Source: Variovorax beijingensis | GTDB taxonomy: Bacteria; Pseudomonadota; Gammaproteobacteria; Burkholderiales; Burkholderiaceae_C | Length of the DNA stretch: 64,000 nucleotides | Direction: 5' to 3' | Assembly (NCBI RefSeq): GCF_007828835.1 | Contig: NZ_VIVL01000001.1 | Location: 434,001-498,000, forward strand | Shown: positions 36,471 to 45,142 of the stretch, piece by piece | How positions within the stretch are numbered: the first letter of the stretch is position 1 | How the letters are laid out: every line of letters starts with the position of its first letter | Made by a program: the position numbers and the translations under genes | Notes under the pieces: model-generated | What the model saw: only the letters and a program-made list of their open reading frames with translations | Told to the model about the DNA's origin: nothing | The model's database searches: none

Positions 36471-38054
36471 CTAGCCGCCGGCGGCCAGCACGCCCTGGAA
36501 GAAGCCTCGCGCCGAAGCCAGGCAGAACGGCGGCGCCAGGGTGCCGTGGTAGGCCAGGGTGACGGCCTGCCGCTTGTCGGCGTCGCTGCCGGGGGTGTTC
36601 TGCGCCAGGGTGCTCTTGGCCTGGGCGAAGCCGGCGCGCGCGGCGGAATACGCGTCGGTGGTGGCGTTATCTTCCAGGTCGACCACGGTCAGCGCGGCCG
36701 CGGGCATGCCGCGGGCGCGGAAGTAGCCGGCGGTGGCGCGGGTGCTCAGGAAGTTCACGGTCGGATCGTTGGCGCCGCCGCACATGAGCACCGGCCGCGC
36801 CGGCAGCCAGTTGCGCAGGTCGTTGGCGCGCGCCGCCTTGCGGAAGCCCACGGCCGGCTTGCAATCGAGCGGCGAGGTGGTGCCCAGCGAGGCGGCCGTG
36901 GCGGGCAGCGCATTGCCGGGGCAGGGATTCGCCTGGATGTCGCCGGCCGCCTGCGTCAGGTAGCTCTGGCGGATGAGGTTGTTCGCGCCGTAGAAGATCG
37001 ACAGCTCCGGGCTCACCGGCCCCGGCGTCGCGCCGGCGGGAAAGAGCGCAAGCTGCGGCAGCTTGCCGTTGGCATACAGCGTGGTGAGGGGCGTGAGGCT
37101 CGGCAGCAGGGTGTCGATGCCGGTGGCGTACTGCGCTTCGTAGATGTCGCCGGTGCTGCCGTAGACGTCGCCGAACTGCTGCTGCCAGCTGGCCGAGAGC
37201 AGCGGCACGAAAAGCGTGCTGCCGAGCGCCGGCCAGCCCATGAAGGTGTAGTCCGCCAGCAGGCCGATGGCCGAAGGCGCCGAGAGCGGCGCCGACGCCG
37301 TCACCGCCCGGCCCGTGGCCTGCATCTCGCGGTGCGCCGCCAGCGCCACGTAGCCGCCCTGCGAATAGCCGGTGATCAGCAGCGAGCCCGCGTCCGTGGC
37401 GTCGATGCCCGTGAAGGTCTTGCGCGCCGCGGTGAGCGCATCGACCATGTCCTTGCCCTGCTGGTCGCCATTGAGGTACGGGTGATAGGGCAGCGTCGAC
37501 TTGTCGTAGCCCGCGTAGTTGGGCGCCACCACGATGTAGCCCTGCGCCGCGAACATGGCGGCGACCGTGAGGCCTTCGCCGGCGGCCGGCTGCGTGGAGT
37601 CGGTCCATTTGGCGAGGTTGTAGTTGCGCGCGGCGGTGGTGCCGTGGGCATACAGCACCACCGGCCGCGGCCCGTTGCAGGCCACGTCGGCGCCGGAGGG
37701 CAGCATGATCGCGGCGGTGGCGTTGGTGGCTTCGTTCTTGCCGCCGATGGTGCGGTACTCGAGATAGCGCACCTCGACCCCGCACCTGGGCGTGCCCGCC
37801 ACCTGCAGCAGGGCCTTGCCCTGGTCGGTGGCCTGGAGGTTGGTCCGGAGCTGGTCGGCCGAGAGCTTCGCGGTCTGCTCGGGCGGATCCGTGACGACCG
37901 AGCCGCGGCCGGTGTCGCCGACGGGAGGCGGCAGTCCCACGCCGATGCCGCCGCCCCCTCCACCGCCGCCGCAGGCCGCCAGCAGCAGCGTGACGCCGCC
38001 GAGTGCCGCAATCTTGTGCAGCGGAGTGGATGGTTGTCGTTGCGGCTTTTTCAA
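36471..38054 (-). CDS. Secreted alpha/beta-hydrolase (lipase/esterase-like) lipoprotein
   Basis: The 527-residue protein has a signal peptide with lipobox L-A-A-C28, then a run of glycines that would act as a flexible tether. The hydrolase core shows VVLYAHGTTAARNYN near the oxyanion region, APNYAGYDKS, and the nucleophile elbow GYSQGG in LLITGYSQGGYVALAAH. A late region (VLMCGGANDPTVNF) holds the likely Asp of the triad. It resembles secreted lipases or prolyl-oligopeptidase-type esterases. The substrate is unknown. It follows dacB by 118 bases. Confidence 0.82.
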   Translation of the reverse strand: MKKPQRQPSTPLHKIAALGGVTLLLAACGGGGGGGGIGVGLPPPVGDTGRGSVVTDPPEQTAKLSADQLRTNLQATDQGKALLQVAGTPRCGVEVRYLEYRTIGGKNEATNATAAIMLPSGADVACNGPRPVVLYAHGTTAARNYNLAKWTDSTQPAAGEGLTVAAMFAAQGYIVVAPNYAGYDKSTLPYHPYLNGDQQGKDMVDALTAARKTFTGIDATDAGSLLITGYSQGGYVALAAHREMQATGRAVTASAPLSAPSAIGLLADYTFMGWPALGSTLFVPLLSASWQQQFGDVYGSTGDIYEAQYATGIDTLLPSLTPLTTLYANGKLPQLALFPAGATPGPVSPELSIFYGANNLIRQSYLTQAAGDIQANPCPGNALPATAASLGTTSPLDCKPAVGFRKAARANDLRNWLPARPVLMCGGANDPTVNFLSTRATAGYFRARGMPAAALTVVDLEDNATTDAYSAARAGFAQAKSTLAQNTPGSDADKRQAVTLAYHGTLAPPFCLASARGFFQGVLAAGG

Positions 38055-38172
38055 GGCGTGGCTCCTGATGTTGTCGAATCGAACGGGCGTCCGATTCTGT
38101 GCAGTGCCATGGCCACGCGCAAGCGGCGCGTATACCTAGAGAAGTTTTCAGTACACGGACGCTTGATGGCCG

Positions 38173-39606
38173 TCAGTTGTCCTGCGAAGCCCAGTCGACC
38201 AGCGCGTCGAACGCGGCGCGCGCAGCCCCTGCGTTCTCGCCGTTGGCAATCGCCACCAGCACGTAGCGGCGGCCGCTTGCACCGTGCACATAGCCGGCCA
38301 CGCCGGCGGCATCGCGCAGCGAGCCGGTCTTCAGGTGGGCCGCGCCGCCCGAGCGCAGCGTGCGCTTCCTGAGCGTGCCGTCCACCCCCATGGCGGGCAG
38401 CGACGACACCAGCTCCGGCATCAGCGGCGAGCGCCAGGCCACCTGCAGCATCTTGCCGAGCGCCGCGGCGCTGATGCGCTCGTCGCGCGACAGGCCCGAG
38501 CCGTTGTCGAACACCGGCGGCGCCTCGCCGGTGCCGATGCGCTCGCGCCACCACTGGCCCAGCGCGCTGCGCGAGGCCTCGAAGCTGCCGCGGTTCCTCT
38601 GCGTGAGCCCGAGCGTGAGGAACAGCTGCTGCGCCATCACGTTGTTGCTGTACTTGTTGATGTCGCGCACCACCTCCGCAAGCGGCGGCGAGCCGAATTC
38701 GAACACCGGCCTGAGCCCGGCCGGCACGCGGCCGTCGCGCATCTGGCCGCCGACCCGGCCACCCATCTCGGCCCACATGCCGCCGATGGCGCGCAGGCCG
38801 TAGGTGCGCGGATCGGCATAGGCCACGGCCCAGCTCTTCTCGCCGCAGGCGGCCGGCAGGGCGCCCATGAAGCGGATGCGGTTCGGGTCGCTGAAGTCGG
38901 GCTTGATCGCGGCGCGCCAGTCGCCGCATTCGCCGGGCGCGAGCGCAACCGCGGGCTGCATCGACACGCTGGCGAGCGGCGGCTCGTAGCTCACGCGTGC
39001 CTGCTGGCCGCCGCGCTCGGGTGTGAAGACCATGTTGACCGACTTGAAGTTGACCAGCAGCGCCTCGGGCGAGGCGTTGTAGGGCCGCAGCGGCTCGCCG
39101 TCGAAGGCGGCCGGGTCGTTCTCGCTCGTGCCGTCGAAGGCGCTGCGGTCCAGCACGATGTCGCCGCTCACGGTGGTGATGCCCAGCCCCTGCACGCGCC
39201 GCAGCAGCAGCCAGGCGCGCTCCAGCACCAGCTTGGGATCGCCCTGGCCCTTGATGTAGAGGTTGCCGTTGAGCACGCCGTTGCTCACCGTGCCGTCGAC
39301 GTAGACCGGCGTGCTCCAGCTGTAGGCCGGCCCGAGCAGGTCGAGCGCGGCGTAGGTCGTGACCAGCTTCATGATCGACGCCGGATTCACCGGCACCTGG
39401 GCGCGCCAGGCCAGGCGCGGCGGGCGCAGGCCGTCGGCGTCGGCCACCAGCATCGTCACCGCGTCGCGCGGCACCTTGGCGCGCGCAAGGGCGGTCTCCA
39501 CTTCGCCCGGAAGGGCCTGCTGTGCAAGCGCGCCCGGAGCGGCCAGGGCGGTGAAGGAAAGCGCGCAGGCGGCGCGCAGGAAGAAGGAGAGACGACGAAG
39601 ACGCAT
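38173..39606 (-). CDS. dacB: D-alanyl-D-alanine carboxypeptidase/endopeptidase PBP4
   Basis: This 477-residue periplasmic penicillin-binding protein trims peptidoglycan peptides. It has a signal peptide ending near ALA-QQ, the active-site S77-I-M-K80, the second motif S-N-N in INKYSNNVMAQQLF and the third KTG motif in AHLKTGSLRDAAG. A large inserted domain between the first two motifs is typical of class C PBP4. It lies eight bases downstream of nudK on the same strand. Confidence 0.95.
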   Translation of the reverse strand: MRLRRLSFFLRAACALSFTALAAPGALAQQALPGEVETALARAKVPRDAVTMLVADADGLRPPRLAWRAQVPVNPASIMKLVTTYAALDLLGPAYSWSTPVYVDGTVSNGVLNGNLYIKGQGDPKLVLERAWLLLRRVQGLGITTVSGDIVLDRSAFDGTSENDPAAFDGEPLRPYNASPEALLVNFKSVNMVFTPERGGQQARVSYEPPLASVSMQPAVALAPGECGDWRAAIKPDFSDPNRIRFMGALPAACGEKSWAVAYADPRTYGLRAIGGMWAEMGGRVGGQMRDGRVPAGLRPVFEFGSPPLAEVVRDINKYSNNVMAQQLFLTLGLTQRNRGSFEASRSALGQWWRERIGTGEAPPVFDNGSGLSRDERISAAALGKMLQVAWRSPLMPELVSSLPAMGVDGTLRKRTLRSGGAAHLKTGSLRDAAGVAGYVHGASGRRYVLVAIANGENAGAARAAFDALVDWASQDN

Positions 39607-39614
39607 CGTGCCGA

Positions 39615-40205
39615 TTATCTCGGCGCGAAAACATGCAGTTGCGCGTGATACAGCAGCATCACCGTCTTGGCGTCGGCGATGCGCCCGTCCGCCACCATGG
39701 CCAGCGCCTCGTCGATGCCGAGCTCGAGCACCTCGATGTCCTCGCCCTCCTCGGCCAGGCCGCCACCGCCGCCGATGCGCATCGAGGGCTCGTACTCGGC
39801 GACGAAGAAGTGCAGCTTCTCGGTCACCGAACCCGGGCTCATGAAGGCTTCGAACACCTTCTGCACCGCGTCCAGGCGATAGCCCAGTTCTTCCTCCACC
39901 TCGGCGCGGATGCGCTCCTCCGGCGCCGCGTTGTCGAGCAGGCCGGCGGCCGCCTCGATCAGCAGCTCGTCATGCCCGTTGACGAAGGCCGGGTAGCGGA
40001 ACTGCCGCGTCAGCAGCACCGTGCGCTGCGCGAGGTTGTAGGGCAGCAGCGTGGCGCCGTTGCCGCGGTCGTAGGTTTCGCGGTGCATGCGCTGCCACTG
40101 GCCGTCGCTGCGCCGCCAGTCGAAGGCGGTGGTCTTGAGGGTGTACCAGTTGTCGGAAAGCAGGGTGACTTCGTGCACCCGGACGCGGTCGTGGAGGGTT
40201 GTCAT
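39615..40205 (-). CDS. nudK: GDP-mannose hydrolase, NudK-type Nudix protein
   Basis: This 196-residue protein matches the E. coli NudK pattern closely: AAGLLDN, a shortened Nudix helix ending AEVEEELGYRL, then FEAFMSPGSVTEKLHFFVAEY and EDIEVLELGIDEAL with DAKTVMLL. The Nudix box is one residue shorter than the consensus, a property of this subfamily. The start at 40205 (MTTLHDRV) is preferred over an ATG 12 codons upstream. It is divergent from the DeoR gene across 79 bases. Confidence 0.9.
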   Translation of the reverse strand: MTTLHDRVRVHEVTLLSDNWYTLKTTAFDWRRSDGQWQRMHRETYDRGNGATLLPYNLAQRTVLLTRQFRYPAFVNGHDELLIEAAAGLLDNAAPEERIRAEVEEELGYRLDAVQKVFEAFMSPGSVTEKLHFFVAEYEPSMRIGGGGGLAEEGEDIEVLELGIDEALAMVADGRIADAKTVMLLYHAQLHVFAPR

Positions 40206-40284
40206 GGCGCGCAGCTTATGCGCAAATTCGTGCAGAAGCAAGAAAATTCGTGCAATCGGCAGTCCTGCCCGCTACCATCGCCCG

Positions 40285-41049
40285 ATGCTCACCCGCCAGC
40301 GCAAGCAACACATCCTCTCGGTCCTGCAGCGCGACGGCAACGTCGTCGCCAAGTCGCTCAGCGAAGAGCTGGCGCTGTCGGAAGACACGATCCGCCGCGA
40401 TCTGCGCGAGCTGGCCGCCGAGGGGCTGCTGCAGCGCGTGCACGGCGGCGCGCTGCCGGTCGCCCCGGCCGAAGCCGACTTCGCGGGCCGCCTGCAGCTC
40501 GCAACCGCGGAAAAGGTGGCCATCGGCCGCGCCGCGGCACGGCTGGTGCGGCCCGGGCAGGTGGTCTTCATCGATGGCGGCACCACGGCCGTGCAGATGG
40601 CGCGGCACCTGCCGGCCAGCCTGCGCGCCACGGTGGTCACGCACAGCCCGTCGGTGGCGGTCGAGCTGGCGAGCCATGCCGGCATCGAGGTGGTGCTGAT
40701 CGGCGGGCGGCTGTTCCGGCATTCGATGGTGGCGGTGGGCGCCGCGGCCATGGACGCCATCTCGCGCGTCCACGCCGACACCTGCTTCCTCGGCGTGACC
40801 GGCGTGCATGCCGAGGCGGGCCTGACCACCGGCGACGTCGAGGAGGCCGCGATCAAGCGCGCACTCATGGCGGCCGCGGCCGAGACGGTGGTGCTGGCCT
40901 CGTCGGAAAAGATCGGTGCGGCCTCGGCCTGGGTCATCCACCCGGTCTCGGCCGCCACCAGCCTGCTGGTGTCGCCGGAAGCGCCCGTCGCCGCGCTGGC
41001 ACCGCTGCGCAAGGCCGGGCTCGCCATCCTGCGCAGCGACGGTGGTTGA
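40285..41049 (+). CDS. DeoR/GlpR-family transcriptional regulator
   Basis: The 254-residue protein has the DeoR helix-turn-helix at the N-terminus (RQRKQHILSVLQRDGNVVAK, then LALSEDTIRRDLRELAAEGLLQRVHGGA) and the C-terminal sensor domain with VFIDGGTTAVQMARHLP and CFLGVTGVHAEAGLTT. Such regulators usually sense a sugar phosphate. No sugar operon is adjacent; the nearest targets are nudK (divergent) and the DMT transporter downstream. Confidence 0.92.
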   Translation: MLTRQRKQHILSVLQRDGNVVAKSLSEELALSEDTIRRDLRELAAEGLLQRVHGGALPVAPAEADFAGRLQLATAEKVAIGRAAARLVRPGQVVFIDGGTTAVQMARHLPASLRATVVTHSPSVAVELASHAGIEVVLIGGRLFRHSMVAVGAAAMDAISRVHADTCFLGVTGVHAEAGLTTGDVEEAAIKRALMAAAAETVVLASSEKIGAASAWVIHPVSAATSLLVSPEAPVAALAPLRKAGLAILRSDGG

Positions 41050-41113
41050 CGGCGCCCGGGCGCCGATTCGCCCCTGGCCGGCGCGGCCGCGGCCTGCCCT
41101 GGATAATCGCGGG

Positions 41114-42130
41114 ATGCCCGCCCTGCCCCGTTTTTCGCCCCGCACGATCGGCATCGGCGCGGCCGTGGTCACCGTGCTGGTCTGGACTGCCTTCATCGTG
41201 ATCGCGCGGGCTTCGGCCGCACGCTCGCTCACCCCGTTCGACCTGGCGCTCGCGCGCATCTGCGGTGCCAGCCTGGTGCTGGTGCCCTGGGGCGCCTGGA
41301 TGGTCATGAAGGGCCAGCGGCAGAAGGACGACGCCGCGTCGTCGCTGTTCGGGCTGTCGCCGCTGTCGCTGCGCGTCACGGCCAGCGCCGGCATCTTCGG
41401 CGGCGTGGCCTATGCCCTGCTGGCCTACAGCGGCTTCTTCTTCGCGCCCGCGGGCCACGCCTCGGTGCTGATGCCCGGCAGCCTGCCGCTGTGGACCACG
41501 CTGCTGGCCGCGCTGGTGCTGCGCGACCGCATCACGCCGGCCCGCGCCTTCGGCCTCGCGCTGATCGTGGCCGGCGACCTGGTGGTCGGCGGGCGCAGCC
41601 TGCTGCATGCCTTCGAAGGCGGCGAGGTCTGGAAGGGCGACCTGCTCTTCATGGCCGCGGCCTTCTGCTGGGCCTGCTACAGCGTGGTGGCGCGCCGCCA
41701 CGGGCTCGACGCCGTGCGCGCGACCATCGCCATCACCGTGTTCGCGCTGCTGGCCTATGTTCCGGCCTACGGCCTGCTGGTGGCGGGCGGCGCGGTCGTG
41801 AGTCGCATCGGCGCCGCGCCCTGGGGCGAGGTGGCGTTCCAGATGCTGTTCCAGGGCGTCGGCTCGGTCGTCGTCTCGGGCATCACCTTCACGAAGATGA
41901 TCCAGTACTTCGGGCCGGTGCGCAGCACCATGATCACGGCGCTCGTACCCGGCCTCTCGGCCTTCGGCGCGGTGATCTGGCTCGACGAGCCGCTTTACTG
42001 GAACCTGATCGCCGGCCTGCTGCTGGTGACCGCGGGCATCCTGTTCGGCGTGCAGAAAACAACAGCCGGGGGGCGCGCGGCTGCGCGACCCGCGATACCG
42101 GCCACCGCCGCGGGGTGCCGCGATGCCTAG
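41114..42130 (+). CDS. DMT-family (EamA) membrane transporter
   Basis: This 338-residue inner-membrane protein has about ten helices in two EamA repeats. The first opens IGIGAAVVTVLVWTAFIVIA; the second begins near residue 175 with GDLLFMAAAFCWACYSVVAR. The segment FGPVRSTMITALVPGLSAFGAV is typical of drug/metabolite exporters. The C-terminus is a charged Ala/Arg-rich tail. It overlaps the tsaB start by eight bases. The substrate cannot be told. Confidence 0.9.
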   Translation: MPALPRFSPRTIGIGAAVVTVLVWTAFIVIARASAARSLTPFDLALARICGASLVLVPWGAWMVMKGQRQKDDAASSLFGLSPLSLRVTASAGIFGGVAYALLAYSGFFFAPAGHASVLMPGSLPLWTTLLAALVLRDRITPARAFGLALIVAGDLVVGGRSLLHAFEGGEVWKGDLLFMAAAFCWACYSVVARRHGLDAVRATIAITVFALLAYVPAYGLLVAGGAVVSRIGAAPWGEVAFQMLFQGVGSVVVSGITFTKMIQYFGPVRSTMITALVPGLSAFGAVIWLDEPLYWNLIAGLLLVTAGILFGVQKTTAGGRAAARPAIPATAAGCRDA

Positions 42131-42839
42131 GCTCCTGGCTTTCGACACCAGCACCGAGCACCTGTCGGTGGCGGTGCGCCACGGCGAGCGCCTGTTCACG
42201 CACAGCGGTGCCGGCGGCGCACAGGCGTCGAGCACGCTGATCCCGCTCATCCTGCAGCTGCTGGCCGAGGCCGGGCTCGAACTTGCTGCGCTCGACGCCA
42301 TCGCCTTCGGCCGCGGGCCGGGCTCCTTCACGGGCCTGCGCACCGCCTGCTCGGTGGCGCAGGGCCTGGCCTTCGGCGCCGGCGTGCCGCTGCTGCCGGT
42401 CGACACGCTGCTGGCCGTGGCCGAGGAGGCGCGCCATGCCTTCGGCGCGCGCCAGGTGGTGGCGGTGCTCGACGCGCGGATGGACCAGCTCTATGCCGCG
42501 CGCTACGACTTCGATGGGGGCGGTGCGCTGGGCGGCGCGGACGGCGAGCCGCTGCTGCTCGCGCCCGAAGCGCTCGAAGTGCCCACCGGCTGGTCCCTCG
42601 CCGGCAACGCCTTTGCCGCCTACGGCCCGCGCCTGGCCCCGGCCGCGGCGCGCCACGAAGTGCTGCCGACGGCCACCGCCATGCTGCGGCTGGCGCCCGC
42701 GCTGCTGGCCGCGGGGCGCACGGTGGATGCGGCACATGCCTGGCCGCTCTATGTTCGCGATAAAGTGGCGCAAACCACCGATGAGCGTGCTGCCATCAAG
42801 GCGGCCGCGCTGACGGTTCCACCTGTTGCCAATCCATGA
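42123..42839 (+). CDS. tsaB: tRNA threonylcarbamoyladenosine biosynthesis protein TsaB
   Basis: The 238-residue protein is an ASKHA-fold partner that dimerises with TsaD in t6A synthesis. It shows LLAFDTSTEHLSVAV and FGRGPGSFTGLRTACSVAQG, the two family signatures. The stop overlaps the rimI start by four bases; tsaB-rimI pairs are common. The synthase that supplies the adenylate intermediate is at 35457-36458. Confidence 0.95.
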   Translation: MPRLLAFDTSTEHLSVAVRHGERLFTHSGAGGAQASSTLIPLILQLLAEAGLELAALDAIAFGRGPGSFTGLRTACSVAQGLAFGAGVPLLPVDTLLAVAEEARHAFGARQVVAVLDARMDQLYAARYDFDGGGALGGADGEPLLLAPEALEVPTGWSLAGNAFAAYGPRLAPAAARHEVLPTATAMLRLAPALLAAGRTVDAAHAWPLYVRDKVAQTTDERAAIKAAALTVPPVANP

Positions 42840-43378
42840 GCGCTGTCCTCCAGCCCGTCGAAGCCCGCCTCGAACCGCTCACCGTCGAGCGGCTCGATGC
42901 CGTCTGCGCGGTCGAGCAGACGGCCTACAGCCATCCGTGGACGCGGGCCAACTTCATCGATTCGATGGCGGTCGGCTACCACTGCCAATGCCTGCTGGCC
43001 CCGGTTTCGCGGCCCGACCTGGGCACGCCGATCACCAGCCTCGGCGAGACGCTGATCGGCTACTTCGTCGCCATGAAGGGCGTGGACGAAGTGCACCTGC
43101 TCAACATCACCGTGGCGCCGGCCTTCCAGCGCCAGGGCTGGGCGCCGCTGATGCTCGAGGCGCTGACCGGCTGGTCGCGCGCGCAGGGCGCGCAGTGGCT
43201 CTGGCTCGAGGTACGCCAGAGCAACCGGCGCGCGCTCGACATCTACATGCGCCAGGGTTTCCGCAGCGTGGGCGTGCGCAAGGGCTACTACCCCGCCCAT
43301 GAAGGCAAGCGCGAGGACGCGGTCGTCATGAGCCTGCGATTGAACGAATCAGGCTCTGCCTGGGGAGCCTTGCGATGA
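42836..43378 (+). CDS. rimI: Ribosomal protein S18 alanine N-acetyltransferase
   Basis: This 180-residue GNAT enzyme acetylates the N-terminus of ribosomal protein S18. It has the acetyl-CoA pocket LLNITVAPAFQRQGWA, the WLWLEVRQSNRRALDIY strand-helix and the C-terminal GFRSVGVRKGYYP. It carries an extra 15 to 20 residues in the loop after AVGYHCQCLL. It overlaps tsaB and the next gene by four bases on each side. Confidence 0.93.
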   Translation: MSAVLQPVEARLEPLTVERLDAVCAVEQTAYSHPWTRANFIDSMAVGYHCQCLLAPVSRPDLGTPITSLGETLIGYFVAMKGVDEVHLLNITVAPAFQRQGWAPLMLEALTGWSRAQGAQWLWLEVRQSNRRALDIYMRQGFRSVGVRKGYYPAHEGKREDAVVMSLRLNESGSAWGALR

Positions 43379-44169
43379 GCGCGGTACAGACACTGAAGCT
43401 CGACGCCCGCCAGCGCGCGATGCTCGACGAGATGGGCGTGAAGGTCTGGTGGCCGATGCCCGAAGCTGCCGAAGCGGCGCCCGCGGCCGTGGAAGCGGCA
43501 GCGGTGGCCGAGCCGCCGTCCGCGGTCCGCGAGCGCGCGCCCGCCGTGGCCGAAGCGCCGTCCGCCGCGCCCACGCCGGCCGCAAGGCCCGTTGCAGCCG
43601 CACCGGCCCCGGCGGCGCGTCCCACCGCGCCCGCGCTGCTCGCGCAGGGCGCCGCCGTGCTGGTCGATGCGCCGCGCCGCCTTTATGCCGAGGCCTCGGC
43701 CGAGGCAGCGCAAGGCGGCTGGCTGGTGGTGGCCGACATGCCGCCCGAAGCCGACGGCCGCCACGGCGAGCCCTTTGCGGGCGATGCCGGCAAGCTGCTC
43801 GACAACATGCTGCGCGCCCTCCAGCTGCACGACGGCAAGACGCCGGTGCACCTGATGCGCACGCACCGCGGCGTCGGCGCCGGCCAGCCCGGCAGCCCGC
43901 GTCCGATGGACGAGGCGTTCGCGGAACATGCGGCCGCGCTGGCGCCGAGCCTGGTGCTCGCCATGGGCCCGCTGGCCGCCCAGAGCCTGATGCAAAGCAC
44001 CGATCCGCTCGGCAAGCTGCGCGGCCGCGCGGTGCCGCTGCCCTCGGCCAGCGGGGTGCCGGTGGTGGCCACTTACCACCCTGCCTACCTGCTGCGAAAC
44101 CCGGCCGACAAGGCCCGCGCCTGGGCGGATTTGTGCCTGGCCGCTGAACAGCAAACACCGCCGACCTGA
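43375..44169 (+). CDS. Degenerate uracil-DNA-glycosylase-fold protein
   Basis: The 264-residue protein aligns by eye with family 4 uracil-DNA glycosylases: GEPFAGDAGKLLDNML at residues 131-146, GPLAAQSLM, and HPAYLLRNPADKARAW from residue 235. The catalytic motif normally reading GEAPGxxED is VADMPPEAD (119-127). The segment that normally holds VKCRPP lacks its Asn and Cys, and the only cysteine is C254. A [4Fe-4S] cluster with four Cys ligands is therefore impossible. Residues 30-90 form an Ala/Pro linker. It is coupled to rimI. It is probably not a normal glycosylase. Confidence 0.82.
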   Translation: MSAVQTLKLDARQRAMLDEMGVKVWWPMPEAAEAAPAAVEAAAVAEPPSAVRERAPAVAEAPSAAPTPAARPVAAAPAPAARPTAPALLAQGAAVLVDAPRRLYAEASAEAAQGGWLVVADMPPEADGRHGEPFAGDAGKLLDNMLRALQLHDGKTPVHLMRTHRGVGAGQPGSPRPMDEAFAEHAAALAPSLVLAMGPLAAQSLMQSTDPLGKLRGRAVPLPSASGVPVVATYHPAYLLRNPADKARAWADLCLAAEQQTPPT

Positions 44170-44202
44170 GGGCCGGCGGGCGGGTCCTTAAAATCGGACC
44201 CC

Positions 44203-45024
44203 ATGACTTTCCTCGACAAGCTGGCCAATGCACAGCAAAAAAACGGTTCGTTGCTCTGCGTGGGGCTCGATCCGGAGCCAGCCAAGTTCCCGGGGCAGCT
44301 CAAGGGCGACGCCAGCCGCATCTTTGACTTCTGCGCGCGCATCGTCGACGCGACGGCCGGCCTGGTCATCGCCTTCAAGCCGCAGATCGCCTATTTCGCG
44401 GCCCACCGCGCCGAAGCCCAGCTCGAACAACTGATGGAGCACATGCGCCGCAACGCGCCCGACGTGCCCGTGATCCTGGACGCCAAGCGCGGCGACATCG
44501 GCTCCACGGCCGAGCAGTACGCCATCGAGGCCTTCGAACGCTACGGCGCCGACGCCGTGACCCTGTCGCCCTTCATGGGCTTCGACTCGGTGGCGCCCTA
44601 CCTCAAGCACCAGGGCAAGGGCGCCTTCCTGCTCTGCCGCACCAGCAATCCCGGCGGCTCCGACCTGCAGGGCCAGCGACTGGCGGACATCGAGGGCCAG
44701 CCCTTTCTCTACGAGCACGTCGCCAAGCTGGCGCAGGGCCCGTGGAACCTCAACGGACAGCTCGGCCTCGTGGTGGGTGCGACCTATCCGGCGGAGATCG
44801 AGCGCGTGCGCGAACTCGCGCCGACGGTGCCGCTGCTGATTCCGGGCGTCGGCGCCCAGGGCGGCGATGCGGTGGCCACGGTGCGCGCCGGCTGGCGCCC
44901 CGACGCGCCGATCATCGTGAACTCGTCGCGCGCCATCATCTACGCCTCCTCCGGCGACGACTTTGCCGAGGCGGCCCAAAAGGCCGCGCGCACCACGCGC
45001 GACGCACTAGAGGCCGCGAAATAA
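44203..45024 (+). CDS. pyrF: Orotidine 5'-phosphate decarboxylase, type 2
   Basis: This 273-residue enzyme makes UMP from OMP. The catalytic D-x-K-x-x-D array is seen in [17 protein letters not shown]. Other features are [14 protein letters not shown] and the C-terminal [16 protein letters not shown]. The length fits the longer type 2 form. It follows the glycosylase-fold gene by 33 bases. Its stop codon is directly followed by repeat copy B. Confidence 0.96.
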   Translation: MTFLDKLANAQQKNGSLLCVGLDPEPAKFPGQLKGDASRIFDFCARIVDATAGLVIAFKPQIAYFAAHRAEAQLEQLMEHMRRNAPDVPVILDAKRGDIGSTAEQYAIEAFERYGADAVTLSPFMGFDSVAPYLKHQGKGAFLLCRTSNPGGSDLQGQRLADIEGQPFLYEHVAKLAQGPWNLNGQLGLVVGATYPAEIERVRELAPTVPLLIPGVGAQGGDAVATVRAGWRPDAPIIVNSSRAIIYASSGDDFAEAAQKAARTTRDALEAAK

Positions 45025-45120
45025 GGCTCGCCCCCAGGCTCCGCGCACTTCGTGTCGCTTCTCCAACCCCCTGCCGGGGGCAACACCGGAGGCCCGGCAA
45101 AGCCGGTTCCTCGGTGTTCC
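45025..45120 (+). repeat. Structured dispersed repeat, full copy B
   Basis: This 96-base element starts immediately after the pyrF stop codon, between pyrF and the convergent XRE gene. It matches copy A (13245-13338). Hairpins: GCGCAC/GTGTCGC near its start, CCCCC/GGGGG in the middle and a long 3' stem. In that stem AACACC-g-GAGG pairs with CCTC-GGTGTT around CCGGC-AAA-GCCGG. The A-T pair here replaces the C-G pair of copy A. Confidence 0.85.
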
Positions 45121-45142
45121 TGGGGTGGGCGGCTGCCTGGCC

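Noticed and set aside
37946-37978. Poly-glycine coding stretch after the lipobox of the secreted hydrolase as a phase-variable tract
   Set aside because: The DNA uses mixed glycine codons and holds no long homopolymer, so slippage is unlikely; it reads as a tether.
38076-38097. GAATCG-N10-CGATTC inverted repeat upstream of the secreted hydrolase gene
   Set aside because: The arms are only six bases, it occurs once, and no regulator gene is adjacent, so it is not distinguishable from chance.
39615-40205. Apparent one-residue deletion in the Nudix box of NudK
   Set aside because: As I recall the E. coli NudK sequence, it has the same spacing in its Nudix helix, so this is a subfamily feature.
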